Shown: positions 22,932 through 34,430, counted from the first letter of the stretch. The stretch: 64,000 nucleotides of DNA from Massospora cicadina (GCA_022478985.1 JAKSZP010008052.1:94471-158470), one strand, 5' to 3'. The notes: generated from the letters alone by a model not told the origin. A program made the numbers and translations.

Positions 22932-23735
22932 TTGATATGTTGACAAGAACAAGTTCCTGTTAAATAAATCACTCAGCTTTACCAAAACGTTAGAAGCACC
23001 CAAGTAAGTATCCTAATACCGCCACCATTTTTTTCAAAAACCCAGTAATTTCAAAATCTCTGGTGGCTTTATGACGCTTAAGATATAATGATGCACATTC
23101 ACTAAAAGATTTTGGTAACTTCATCCCTGATTATACCCTTTCTTCCATGACTACCCAAAACTCTTTTTGATGATTTTAGAAATTTGCTTTCAATTGACAC
23201 TAGACCTCCAAAGTTGGAGCACACATCAATTTAGAAAAATTTCCTAAAAGCCAAAAAAGAAAGTTAAATAGGAGACAGCCAATCATGCCATGCCTATCAC
23301 CTCCCCCACCCTCAGTTCTCGCGCTAACTTGAGAATCAACCCTCTCCTCTGAAGTGCAAACCTAAGAACCTGCATCCAGAGAAGTTTCTGACCCAAGAAC
23401 CACAGAACCCATAAATGGCACCACAAACCACAAAGCCCCTTTTCCTATATAAAGGCTAGTGCCCTTATGTGTGATGGTACTGGACTATTTTGTTCTCTAT
23501 TTTTTATTATATAAAATCTCTACCCCTAAAGTTGTTTCCATTTTTTCTATTGTTAATATTTTTGTGCATCATGATGCCCACCAAAGACATTTTGGTGCAT
23601 CCACAAAGATGACTCTACCCTCGTCAACTAGAGGGCTTGGGGGCACACTCAAAGCAGTTGCTTGGTTCCTCTGGTGACTAATTGGAAACCTGCCAGTGTG
23701 CAACCAAAGCTCACTTGGGAACCCCAAATCTTTAT
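22932..23735. mobile_element. LTR-sized insertion of unknown family in Gyp-3
   Basis: An 804-bp insertion bounded by AGTAA (22927-22931 and 23736-23740; the match can be read as TAGTAA). Removing it and one copy of the repeat joins the Gyp-3 protease frame on the minus strand, so the boundaries are probably right to within a base or two. It contains a plus-strand TATA-like box and a downstream pyrimidine-rich stretch, as in a solo LTR, but the ends (TTGATATG and CTTTAT) are not the usual TG..CA. No second copy exists in the window. The 72-codon frame at 23459-23677 is unconvincing. Confidence 0.65.
23446..23454 (+). promoter_or_regulatory. TATA-like box in the unassigned insertion
   Basis: TATATAAAG, set in CCTATATAAAGGC, is the clearest core-promoter-like sequence in this insertion. 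It supports reading the insertion as a plus-strand LTR. No start-site evidence is available. Confidence 0.4.
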
Positions 23736-23740
23736 AGTAA

Positions 23741-24500
23741 CTTATAGCTCATTATTTTCTAAGGTTATAAGAGGAGCGGTGATCAGAAGCCTCCAAAATC
23801 TAAGTGAAAGAAGGAGTATGCTTCAATAGCTTAAATGGGCTGATATCTTAATGCTTCATATTTACCCTCATGAATTAGATAAGGAGCCATTTTTATTCTC
23901 CTAATAAGTCAGGAGGATGATGAGTTACCAGGACTTTGGTGTCAATTATTTTAAAAACTCTAACTTTATGGACTACTACTTTTACTTGTAAAAATAAGGT
24001 TCCTGACTATAAATTTACTGTTAGAAGACATAATATACTTGCAGCAAGGCAGCTGAGGTTTTCGTTAGGCCAAGCTTATAGATAGTAATTTTCTTGAGAT
24101 GTTTTGTTATTTAAAGCCTCGCTTATGCTAGTAGAGCTGACTGTAAGAATTTATTTTGGTCCAATATAAAATTTACTTTTTTTGATCATATTGCTTCCTA
24201 ATAGAAGGAGGTACATTGAATTTGGTTGAGGCGGCTATTAAAAAGCAGTTACAAGCATTGAGAATAAAAACATTAACTTAAGGCTTGGGTTTTGTCATCA
24301 GAAAGTGCCTCTTGTCCTAAGTTGAGCATTTTTTGCTGCAATATATAAGAGGTCATTAGTAGCAGGTATCCACAGTGTGGTTAGTATGCACGAAATTTGA
24401 AGTACTGGATCAGGATATGATTTTTGGGAGGTGTCACAAATAAAACTTGGGGATGGGCTTTTGAAGTTGAAAAAGTAGCCCTGCAGTAATTAAAGAATTA
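23741..24500 (-). pseudogene. Gyp-3 protease and zinc-knuckle remnant
   Basis: On the minus strand, near 24000-23930, VVVHKVRVFKIIDTKVLV aligns with VFHKVKVLAIIDTGSLV of Gyp-6, so this is the protease active site with DTG mutated to DTK. Some 480 bp upstream, at about 24440-24390, CDTSQKSYPDPVLQISC aligns with the knuckle region of Gyp-6 (CRRNNHTIADFRILQC), with the histidine replaced. Spacing between the two motifs equals that in Gyp-6, which supports a common ancestor for the two coding regions. The domain is interrupted by the insertion at 22932-23735. Confidence 0.7.
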
Positions 24501-26790
24501 AGAAAAATCTTCATAAATGCTTTTTTAATGTGCAGCAGTGAAGTAATATTGTGTTACACTTCATTAAGATATATATAGATATTAATCATGGCTTTAAACG
24601 TTATTAATGAAGCTGTAATGGTATAGTCCAATGTGATTTTATTTCCCGCAACTAAGGTTTGGGCATCAAGGTGGAACCTTTGGGTGAACTCATTGATAAA
24701 TACTACCCAATTGAGGCTAATCCTCACATAAAAGCTATTTTTGGTTTGCTAAGGTAAATAACTCCTTGATTCCAAAAATAGAGTGGTCTCAATGTTATTT
24801 CAGGTGAGGCATATTAAATAAGAAATCAATTTATCTTTTGGTAAATTGACTGATGCAGCTGGTTAAGTGCTTAAGGCTTCTGGTAATTGGTAGCCATTTC
24901 CATCGCACTAATATAACAATACATGAAGAAAAAGCACTTCCTTTTACCAGGACATATTTGTAGTTGAAAGAGGGCTTAGAAGAGTTTCCCGGAGGAGTTG
25001 TTTGGTTAACAACATGGATGGGCACATGAGGCACACATTCACCTGAGAGGTTATAGTAGAGCCAGGATAATTATTTGGCTGAGTAGCATTTATATGACTA
25101 TATTAATAATCCACACCATTTAGAACCAGACCAATTTATTAAAGGGCAGCACAAAGAATAAAATTTAAATTGAAGATCTGGGCTGACTGTTTAACTTTAT
25201 TTTTTATACTAGCAATTGTATCTTTAAGCTCAAGCTGGTGCTGATCAATTTTGAAAATTCGCTGCTCATACCCTTGTATTGAGGATGTTAGTGTGACTAA
25301 GGTTCCCTGTTAACCGTGATGGATGGCTAGAGAGACTTCTGCATAAAGAGGCACTCCATCTTGAGTGAGTTCACTCCCTTGAGCGATGTATCCTATTTGG
25401 GCATTAAGTATATGTCTTGATTAACAGGATAACTATCTTTATCCTCTGGGATACCTGAAATATTACTAAGCATAGGAGGCCCAGATAGCATAGGGGGACA
25501 TGTGGGACCAGGTAACTCAGCATTTAGGGGCGTCCAGGTGCTCTAGGACTTCCATGAGTTCTGCGCTCAGTAAATTCAGGGCTTCAAGCTTTCTAGGCTC
25601 ACCTGGCATCCCTGGAAACCCTAGAATCGAGTATTCTCCTAGTTTCCTGATTATAATATAATTGACTCCTAAATATAATTGAGGTAATCTTTCACAAAAT
25701 CTCTCAAGGTGTTGATCTTTGTTTGTACTTCTGTGGAACTATTACTGATTTGGTTGTGAAAAAAATTGCAAATTGCTAAAATTGTTGGAAAGTTCATAAT
25801 GGACAAATCTCATCTCCCTTTATTAAGGCGTGTTATTAGTGCATGAATGTTATTTTTAGAGCTTCTAATTCTCCATAATTATGATCCAGTTCAACCACTA
25901 AAAAAGGAATAAGAGTTGAATATCTGGATAATTTGAGGATGCAGGGTTACCAGTAGTTGAAGATGATGGAGTAATTCTTATTTGTGGAACCAGGCTATTT
26001 GTAGTAAACGGTGAAAGATTGGATATACAAATTGGTGCAGGTAGCGTTTGTTGCAACTACATCAACCTGCACACCATTGAGATTCGCACTGGAACATAGA
26101 CTCATCATGGTTGGTCCAGCAAGAGCTCATTGATTCTATCATCCACCTGATACAAAGGCCCCAGTTATGGAGAGTTTAAGGAAATCTGAGAAGTCTGAGC
26201 TTGTAATTAATTTCTTAATCATAAAGCTTGGCGAGGTCCACATCTATAGACATGAGCATTATAAGATTATGTGATGCAATGAGTTCTACATGCGCATTAA
26301 CTGCCCACTCACCAAGGTGAGAGGTTTCATAGTAGGAAGAGATATCAGGTGCCAATTCATTATTATTCATTGTGGTAATTTATCTCACCAGGTACTTGAA
26401 GAGACCTGGTAGTTAATTTAGAAATTATCAGGATGAGGGGGATGAAAATTCACCATACAGGAAATCTTAGGGCAACTAAAGACCCTGGCGCAAGGGTTTT
26501 AATTTTTATAAAAATTAAATAACAATTAAGGGTAAAAAGTTAATAAATGGAAATATCCTTAATAAATGCTATATAGTAGAGGCAACTAAAAATATTGCAA
26601 GAACAGTAACAAGTATATTCAAAAGAGAAATACTATTGGGGATAAATTACCCATGCTTTGGGGAAATCACCAGGAACTCTTTAAGGCAAAATCATTATCT
26701 GATTCTTTCATTTAGATTTCTCTAGCATCTTATGATCTTTTCAAAGTATGGTTTACCAATTGTTTAGATTGGGGTTGGACCCTGACACCA
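24501..26790 (-). pseudogene. gag: Gyp-3 gag remnant with collagen-like tract
   Basis: The Gag region is recognised mainly by comparison with Gyp-6. On the minus strand at about 25635-25455 are Gly-X-Y-like runs in two frames: GFPGMPGEPRK, then SPRAPGRP, then SGPPMLSNISGIPED. The last aligns with GPPGPSGDPRIPDE at the same place in Gyp-6. The tract lies about 1.2 kb from the primer site, as in Gyp-6. The remainder is heavily broken; 24831-25034 is the longest surviving frame and I assign it no domain. Confidence 0.6.
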
Positions 26791-26797
26791 GTGATCA

Positions 26798-27765
26798 ATT
26801 TTTAGTTTGGGTTCAAACCTTAACATCAGAGAAATTAATTTAACAAATCATACCAAATTCTAACACCGCTTCACATATCTAGCTCTTAAATAGTTAATGA
26901 CTCTCTGGGTCTAGCAATATTATGAGGGTGGTCATTTCTGGTCTTCTTGCTGAAGCACCCATGCTTATTTCTAATAATGAGACAAAAATATGTATATTTT
27001 CATTTTTATTAAACTTAGGAAAGATGACCAGGTTGATATGGAAGAAATTCCATTTACCAATTGTCCAGACTAAGCGTGACAAAAAAGAAAGGCTATCTAG
27101 AATTTTTTGACTTAGCTCAAGGCTAGAACGAGTTGGCGTTTCTTTAGTATAAGAAGACATAGAGTGGCCATGCATAGGGTCCAAGCTGTTCAGAGCTGTC
27201 AAGGATGAGTAAGTTTGATTTGTAACGGCTTTCATTTTCATGGATGAGTAAGGAGGAGTAGCAAAATAATGCAGTCAGTATTTCACATGGATGGCACTTC
27301 ATTGCCTTCAGGGTCAGATACACTGAAATGAGAAGAGGGCGTCAATAAAAAGTCTCCTTAACACTCCACAGGCCTGAGATGGGATAAATTTGCAGAAGCT
27401 GCCTCTGACCTTAGCCCAAAATTTGTTAAAGATATCAAGGAGTGCTGCCACTCAGAATTAACTAATTTTTTAACCTGTGCAATTCCCTAAAAAATGGAAA
27501 AACAATTCCAGTTTGAGGTTCTCCTTAGTCATCCACAGTTTTCTCCTTGGTAATTGAACTAATCTCTGAAAAGGGTTTAATTCCCAACATAAATTGTTGT
27601 TAGATTATAGATTTGTATACAGCCTTTTTGAGTTTTTTAATGCTTCACCAGTTTGTTACCATCTGCTGGCCACCCTTATAGCCAATAACAAAAGCATATA
27701 TGATACTCAAATACATCTGAGTTGGAATTTCACATTTAAATCAAGTTAAACAATTGAACTTCCTG
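26798..27765. other. Presumed 5' LTR or flank of Gyp-3; no gene
   Basis: On the minus strand the Gyp-3 primer-like site is preceded by a TTGATCA end, so its 5' LTR should occupy this stretch and may continue past the Gyp-5 insertion. I could not match it to another LTR in the window. Overlapping frames on both strands (26894-27241 minus, 26922-27110 plus) are mutually exclusive and show no domain. Confidence 0.4.
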
Positions 27766-27835
27766 TGTGGGCATCCATCTAGTTACTGCTCGCTGGTGCT
27801 GATATTTAGCCAGATTTTCCAAAAACTACTTGTTT

Positions 27836-28127
27836 GTTTATTTGAGGCAAGCCGACCAGGGGATGGACATTACCAAAATAGAGAAAGAAAGTAATGACAT
27901 GAAACCTGAGCAGGGTCAACTCTGTTGTAGAAAGTTTTTTTCACCTCCAGATTGGGACTCAGATTTTTCTGGTTATGTCATGGGTAAGGTTTTCGTGTTA
28001 TTATACCTACTAACCGCCAATAGCTTCCTTTGGCTGGCACCCCAATCAATGTGCAAAGGGCAGGAATCGAACCCACAACCTTTAGGTTGGTAGGTGTACA
28101 CCCTACCAACTCGCCTTCCACCCCCCA
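27836..28127 (-). mobile_element. tRNA-like SINE with 15-bp target duplication
   Basis: A 292-bp insertion in the Gyp-5 3' LTR. AAAAACTACTTGTTT occurs on both sides (27821-27835 and 28128-28142), whereas the other Gyp-5 LTR has this target once. On the minus strand it begins with a G-rich run, then box A and box B of a tRNA-type promoter, then about 210 bp of unrelated body, ending CTCAAATAAAC. A long perfect duplication, a tRNA-like head and no coding capacity define a SINE mobilised by LINE machinery. The 87-codon plus-strand frame across it is chance. Confidence 0.82.
28063..28117 (-). promoter_or_regulatory. RNA polymerase III box A and box B of the SINE
   Basis: Box B GGTTCGATTCC (28063-28073, minus) is a perfect match to GGTTCGANTCC. 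Box A AAGGCGAGTTGG (28106-28117, minus) fits the TRGCNNAGYNGG pattern apart from its start. The spacing is that of a tRNA. The part between them folds as TTGGTAGG..CCTACCAA rather than as a proper anticodon arm, so this is not a working tRNA. Confidence 0.75.
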
Positions 28128-28752
28128 AAAAACTACTTGTTTTTATATTTATTTTTTCCAATTAGTATGTCAGACTCACTATATCAAACTAACAAATAAC
28201 ATTAAAAATATATTTTTTAAGTATGAGCATAGGCGTAAAAGAACATTACTTTATTAGATGCCTTCCACTAGTATTTAGGGTCATTGAAGGCTAATAGTGG
28301 GATTAGATTTAAACTTGGTATTGGTGGGGTATTGAGGCTTAAACCTTTTAGCGATTTGACCAATCAGCACTCTGTAAATACTCCTCTCTTGTCTGGGCCT
28401 GACCCAATATGATTGGTCCACCACATGTAGGAAAAAACCATAGGGCAGAGATTTAATACAGCACACCCAATCATCCGTTTTAAATGTAAGCTTCTCACAG
28501 CCAATCTCCACTGGCTCTGGCTCATGATTGGTGCTTGGGTGCCATCCTAACTCAGATGGGGAATTTTTCTGAGGGTTGTAGGAGATAAAGGTGACTTATT
28601 CTTCCCTGGTTGATGGAAGGCGAGGAGCAAAATGACTACTCTAAGTTAGATTATTGCCCCAAGGGTCAAGTGATTTTGTATGTATCAATTTCAGACTAGT
28701 TTTTCCCAAAAACGTTTTCTCTTGAAGCCAAGAGGGCAATTGTCTGAAATCA

Positions 28753-28763
28753 TCCCCCTCAAA
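28753..28763 (-). promoter_or_regulatory. Gyp-5 polypurine tract
   Basis: On the minus strand TTTGAGGGGGA lies directly before the 3' LTR start. It is the expected plus-strand priming site. Confidence 0.7.
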
Positions 28764-29930
28764 AATGTTGGGGGAAAATAGGGCCATAAGAAGCTGCCAT
28801 GTACCCAGTTGATGATAATCCCTGTAGCCAGAGATTTGATAAAATACTCAGCACCTCTTTTGTAGGTGATGATGAAAGGGACTTACCATATTTACTCAAG
28901 CTTACCACTTCTAGGAGTGATGCGGTTATGATAATACTGAGCCAGGTCAGAAACTTGGATGGAAGGTAGGGGGTCCGGAGCTCATTATAAGCCTGCCCTT
29001 CTTTATTCTCAGTTTTAGCTAGATTGGTCATAGCCTCATATTGAAGCTGGATGATGCGCTGAACCAATCTTCTCATGGTTTTATCAGGTTCCCCAACTCT
29101 AGGAGAAAACATCTTTAGCTAAAAGGGAAGCTATTCCAAATTCCCACCAATAAAAACGCAGAATGAGACATTTTCAGTATCTGGTGATAACCGATCCAGT
29201 ATGCCATAAAAGCACTGGGTAGGTATTGAGTCCAGTAAAGTATATCAAAAAGTTGCCATTTTTTGTAGGTTGGAGACAATAATTACATTTGCTCTCTCCA
29301 CGGTCTCGTTGGTAGAGGGATTATATGGAGTTGAGAAGAGTTGTTGGGCTCTCATGGAGGAGCCAGGATTTTGACTACTATGGAGGTGAAGTTCTTACCT
29401 TTTTCACAGAGTAGTACTTGGGGACAGTCATGACGAGTGAAAGTGTTGAAGCAAAAACATGACATTGGCCTTGGCCGTTTGGGCTGTTAGAGCCACAGCT
29501 CCAATACACTTAGTAAAATGGTCAATGCCTACTAGGATATATTTGTTTCCACCGGTAGTCTGTGGGAGGGGACCAACCACGTCTAGGCTGATGGTATGGA
29601 AAGGTTGGGGTGGGTAGTTGGTTAATATTGGTAGCTAGTCTTAAAACTAGACTGCTTCTAACATGTGAGGCAGGCTTTCAAAACTTCAACAATAGTATCC
29701 ATGATTCATTCCCAAAGGTACCAATCCCACATTTTCTCATGGGTTTTCTTTGCTCCTCCATGACCTAGGGTAGACTGAAATTCCAGGATAGCAGGTATGT
29801 GTTATGAGGGCTGAAGGTAAGGCAGCCACTTTGCCCCACCTGCTTAAACAACTTCCCGCTCTCCACTTTGGTGTTGTGGAAGTGCCAGGCTAACAGATTC
29901 GTACAGGAGCATCATCGTCCTCCAAGTCAT
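28759..29930 (-). pseudogene. Gyp-5 integrase remnant
   Basis: On the minus strand at about 29610-29460 the core begins FHTISLDVVGPLPQTTGG, with the first catalytic Asp present, followed by ILVGIDHFTKC. The third catalytic block STPYNPSTNETVERAN, with the Glu intact, lies near 29320-29270. The C-terminal part occupies 28759-29112, with a VGEPDKTMRRLVQRI helix. In this frame the protein ends with a stop only a few bases before the LTR. The middle block with the second Asp is decayed (SPSTTL region). Frameshifts make it inactive. Confidence 0.85.
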
Positions 29931-31160
29931 TGGGGGTCATTAAGAGGTCATATAACCTCTCCGCCTAACTATTATCCAAGTGCAGGACTGGCATCTGAGT
30001 TAACTCATCAACATTAATGTGACGGGTTCCAGAACGTTTTTTGGTCTTGATGTTATAAAACTGGAGCTTTTGAGCCCAGCGCACTAACTTGTCAGTAGGA
30101 TCCTTCATATTCTGTAACTATTTTAAGAAGCGTTATCAGTAACCACAGTGAAGGTAGTTCTGTACAGGAAAGGGAAGTAGTGGTTCACAGCTAACAAAAC
30201 AACAAGGCAACCCTTCTCAACGATTTTTAGTTGCGTTCCGCCTTTGACAGCATCTTACTAAGATAGGATACAGGACGATCTACACCACTTTCATAAAATT
30301 GGGCTAAGATGGCCCCAAGGGCATAGTCCGAGGCTTTGGTCAAAATATAAAAGATTTAATATAATCAGGGTGCCTCAGGAAAGGACATTGTTGTAGTAGT
30401 AGCTTCAGCGTCTCAAAAGCGGCCTTTTATTCAACACACCAATGGAGAGGGGTTTTTCTCAGTAGGCAAACAAGGCGCTCGCTTACCTGGACGAACTTGG
30501 GGATAAACTAGTGGTAATACCCCATCATCTCTAGAAATACCGGAATATCCTTTAGATTTATAGGTGGAGGCACTTTTGAGATCACTTCAACCCTATACTG
30601 TATAAGTTGGATTCCTTCCTGAGAGATGGTGTGTCCTAGAAAATCTGATTTTTCAGAAAGAGGGTGCACTTCGTGGGTTTTAACTTTTTCTTTGATTCAT
30701 GTAGGCGTTAAAACTCTTCTTTCAGGTGACAAATATGTTCAGTGAAGGTTTCAGAGAACACCGTGATGTCATAAAGATAAATGATGAAACAACTTAACTT
30801 TAAATCCTGCAAGATGTGATCCATGGCGCGCTGGTAAGTTGCAGGTGCGTTGCACAACCCTTTAGGTAATCAGGTGGGTTGGAAGAGACACTCACTGAAA
30901 ATGAGAGCACATTTCTCTGATCTTAGTAAGAAAGATCCTTTTTCCAATAGCCGTTAGCCAAGTCCATTGCTTAGAAGAAGTTAGATCCAGAAAGTTGTGC
31001 CAGGGTGTCATCAATGTGAGGGATAGGATAGCTATCCTTTTTGTGAGGCTATTTATTTGCAGTAGTTCATGACTACCCAATGACCTCCGTTCTTCTTTTA
31101 TTAGCAAAATGGGATAATAACAAGGTCTTTGTGAAGGAACTAGTAACCCCACATCTTATA
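29931..31160 (-). pseudogene. pol: Gyp-5 reverse transcriptase and RNase H remnant
   Basis: The minus-strand frame 30892-31152 holds the fingers and early palm: GLLVPSQRPCYYPILLIKEE, then NFLDLTSSKQWTWLTA and KIREMCSHFQ. It continues through a decayed QG.C.ap block to the catalytic box, which reads YLYD (30768-30779), so one active-site Asp is now Tyr. The thumb (HTISQEGIQLIQY near 30620) and connection (INLKDIPVFLEMMGYY near 30560-30510) follow. RNase H at about 30450-30000 is poorly preserved; HINVDELTQMPV near 30010 stands at the place of the usual 'hxnaDalSRlP'. Confidence 0.82.
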
Positions 31161-31519
31161 GCTGCTTGATCTCAGTACTTATCTGCTATTCTTCCACCTT
31201 GGATTTACGATAATGTTTTGACCATATGGGACGGGCATCCCCCACATAAATGGAGTGGCTCCAGTTCTTCATATGCCCATAGTCAGTCTCTAATTTGGAG
31301 AATATATCGCCATATACTTAAAATAATGTATAAATTTGTCAAGTCCATCTTCAGTCAACTCATCTGAGATATGGACGTTTGGTAAGGTTCATACCAGGCT
31401 ATCTAAGGCAAGCCCAAATCCGTCATAGAATCAATAAAGTGGATACGTTTAATGTCCTCTATAGGAACTAATAATCCTCGGCCAGTCTCCTGGTGTTTAT
31501 TATAGACATGTCCTTGCTG

Positions 31520-32170
31520 GTTAGGTTCCCCAGAAAAGAATAATAGGCCTCTGGTAGGCTGGGTCTAGTTTACCTGGCAATACCCAAGGCTCTAAAGGGC
31601 TAACACCCTCAACACTTACGAGGTGCAACTTGAAGTGGTGTGAAATTTGAAGCGTGATTTTTATGTCAACCTCTTGTTGTTCACCCGGCTTAAGCACTAC
31701 CTCATCTGCAGAATACAAAAGGAACACCGTCCCTAGCATCTACTGAATTGGGCAAACTTTTTGTATTTCGCTCAGCGGAGAATATGATGTAGAGGCAAAG
31801 CGGAAAACGGGTATTCAACCTGTTAAGAATCTTCGTTCTTGCTGGGATCTTTAGTGGATAAGACTAAATGGACTTCAAAGTTGAGCAACGAGAGGTTACC
31901 TTGCTTCATGTTGATTATTCCCTCTTACTCAATCATAAACTGGATATATATGAGCATATCATAGGTGTTTTTGTCCAAGGACACTGCTGAAGCTGATAAG
32001 ATAAGCTTCTCAATTCTAATGGTAAGGGAATAGTATACCCCAATGGCGCAAGTGTTGTTTGAGCTTGCGGTTACAGTCTCTTGATTGTACTCTAAGTCAG
32101 GCGCTAGCTTGATCTTTTTGATCAGCTTTGAAGAGATTACATTCACTGGGGGATCCAGTATCCATGATGG
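31520..32170 (-). pseudogene. Gyp-5 aspartic protease and linker
   Basis: The active site MAIMDTGSP is read on the minus strand with an intact DTG at 32155-32163. After a frame change the domain continues (32146-31925) as MNVISSKLIKKIKLAPDLEY and ends with KNTYDMLIYIQFM, the same layout as in Gyp-2 and Gyp-7. The frame 31521-31739 is the linker before RT and has a VLKPGEQQEVDIKITL stretch resembling PSGSQVNVDMGI in Gyp-6. Confidence 0.82.
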
Positions 32171-32639
32171 CCATCAACCAGACTTTTTGAATGAACACTT
32201 CCACATGGTGAGTGTTCCTCCAAAGTTAGGAGACAGAGCTAAGACCTCCTTGAGCTGGAAGGTGGAGGATAGTTTGCAAACGGTCTCTGGGTAACTCTCC
32301 AAGATGAGCTTGGTGGTGTGAATCCGCTGGAGATGTTAAATTAATCCAGTTAGGAGATGATAAGCATCAATTGGTGGTATCAATAAACTCAGGACACCCT
32401 AGAACTTGGCTGGGGTACGTTTTCTCAGGTATGGTGGTTTCGTCTACTCCTCCAGCATTTAATCAATCAGGAACCTCCATTCAGCGGTTACTCCAAGTAC
32501 GTAGTAATAAACATCCTCATAGCCCCTTCCAATTCATCCCTGATGGTATTTTTAACCAAGGGAAATGAAGCAATTGAGGTAGGGGAGGCAGGCACATGAG
32601 ATTCGTCAGCAATATGGGTGCCTATCTCTAAGCTGACAT

Positions 32640-34430
32640 CTCTTTTCCCTGCTCCTCAATGTCACCTTTATTTATTTCAGCACACAGTCTCATAGTGACC
32701 AAACTGTTGCAGTAGGCACACACGGTGACGTTCAGACCGCTTGGCTTTTGGTTTTTGATCCTCAGGGCCCATAATCTGAAGGGTCTCCTTTTTGTCTTTG
32801 ATAACCAGGAACTGGGACTTAAGCTTTTCGATTCTCAATGACCAGAACGTAGGTCCAGATGCTACTTCACGAGAAACTTCAAGCTTGTGTAAGTCAACGG
32901 CATCTAGCAGAGCCTCTTTCATAAAATGGACTTTGCGGAAATAACGTTTGACTGAAGTGATATGCATCTCCAAAGGAAGGTGAGATGCCAACTCAGTTAA
33001 GATAGCGGCAATAGCGTTGTCTAAGGTCAACACATTATAAGTTAACAACATCTGCACTTCTTTATAGAGCCGTTCCTCAAATATGACCACTGATTCTCCT
33101 TTTCTTATGCTAATGCGCATGAAAGCTTGCTACTTCATGATTAAGCTTTGTTTAATCCAAACTCATCAATGAGCGCCTCCTTAACCTCGGACCAGGAGCT
33201 AAGGGAATCCATATGAGGCACCATCACCCTCTGAGCCATGTGAATTAAACAAGTGAAAATATGTTTGACCTTCTGATGGTCAATCGCCCCTTCCATTGAT
33301 GCTTCAAAGACATATAAGGACGAGCGATGCTACACTTGTCAGGGATAAACTTGTACTTAAAAGCTGGTTTAAATGAAAATGATCACCCCCATTGAGGGTA
33401 TGGACTGTAGGAGCATCTTTCCCTGTGGTCTCTAAGTGAAGATCCAATTGATCAAAGGAGCGAAAAGACCCTATTGAGCTGGTCTTGGATAGCTTCAAAC
33501 CTGGTTTTAATGGCGGTAACGGGCTTTTTGGAGAATTCACATAAAGCCAATCTGGCTTCTATCCCCAGATTGTGAGTTTCCAGTTCTCCAACCCGACTCT
33601 CCATTGCCTTGACTTTAAAACGGAGTTGTGATACAAGAAAGCTTAGTTTTGTTGGTCATCTTCCACCACCCCCACGCGCTTTTTGAGCTCCTCTTTAACC
33701 TACTTACACCCTTCGTCATCAGGTGGGTGGGAGCCTTTCACATGTACGCCATTCCTAATCTAATCATAACTGCGCTCAACCTTCGTCAACTGAATATGCA
33801 CATCTTTAACAGTGCGGGCCCTTCAAGAGAGGTCTTGACCCCTTGTGCTTCTTTTTCACATTTGCTGATCCATCGGGCTAAATATTTGGTATTCTCATGA
33901 GAAACTTTAAGGTATACCTCCTTTTTCAGTTGAGCAACCTTAACCTCTAGAGCGGGGTTAGCCCTAGAAGGTTCTTGCAACAAACGCCGTTCAAATTCTT
34001 CTACATGAAACAAGGCTTGGACAAGTTGCTTCTCCAATGCAGATACACATTATTCATCTACAGGTTGAGGGACGACACATGCGCCAAGTGGTCGCCGTGA
34101 GTTTTCTCTTCATGCTTTTCAAGTTCCTTGGCAAAAATTTCAAGTGAAGTGCGTGTGGTAGCGGTGGACACATTTAACTCATCTCAGAAGATCTACATAG
34201 CCTCCTCTACAGACTTTACAGCGCAAGTATCCATGGTGGTGAGCCGCTTATGCAAATGTATAATGAATTTGTTGTTTTCCTTCAAACCAGATTGCTCTGT
34301 TCCAATATTATAAAAGGTCATATTGTATAAATTATTATAAGGTAATATTTGAGCATCATGGTTTTCCAGGTGATGGTGAAACTCCTCATGATGGACTCCT
34401 AACAGGTGTATCATGTGGAACAATGCAGGA
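32640..34430 (-). pseudogene. gag: Gyp-5 gag remnant
   Basis: Three minus-strand blocks. 34193-34423 is histidine-rich near its start. 33786-34037 is a Lys/Glu/Leu-rich likely coiled coil (LEKQLVQALFHVEEFERRLL). 32677-33120 is the main Gag segment, with GESVVIFEERLYKEVQMLL, the counterpart of the 'NES...f...fy.e...l' motif, followed by a helix-rich C-terminal part. At about 32715-32690 a CAYCNS block followed by a broken second half looks like a decayed zinc knuckle. Between blocks the frame changes. Confidence 0.78.

Larger units (their letters stand above)
13651..26797 (-). mobile_element. Gyp-3, minus-strand Ty3/gypsy element interrupted by two insertions
   Basis: Reading right to left: primer-binding-like site at about 26780-26797 (TGGTGTCAGGGTCCAACCCC on the minus strand), gag with a collagen-like tract (25.5 kb), decayed zinc knuckle and protease (24.0-24.5 kb), linker, RT, RNase H and integrase (to 13.65 kb). 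It has been interrupted by an LTR-sized insertion (22932-23735) and by the chromovirus Gyp-4 (16857-22908). With both removed, and one copy of each duplication kept, the protease-end reading frame continues across. In coding content it is closest to Gyp-6, but its LTRs are not those of Gyp-6 and I could not delimit them. Confidence 0.75.
27766..28752 (-). repeat. Gyp-5 3' LTR, interrupted by a SINE
   Basis: In plus-strand reading it starts TGTGGGCATCCATCTAG and ends GTCTGAAATCA. It aligns with 34812-35485 through shared stretches such as GTTACTGCTCGCTGGTGCTG, GGTATTGGTGGGGTATTGAG and TCATGATTGGTGCTTGGG. The extra length (307 bp) is the SINE plus its duplicated target. Confidence 0.9.

Noticed and set aside
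26894..27241. 115-codon minus-strand frame in the Gyp-3 5' flank
   Set aside because: No domain, overlaps an opposing frame, and the region is better explained as LTR or flank.
27830..28093. 87-codon plus-strand frame
   Set aside because: Spans the SINE and its junction with the LTR; created by the insertion.
28063..28127. Functional tRNA gene on the minus strand
   Set aside because: Boxes A and B are good, but the expected anticodon stem does not pair and the segment folds as an 8-bp palindrome instead; it is the head of a duplication-flanked SINE.
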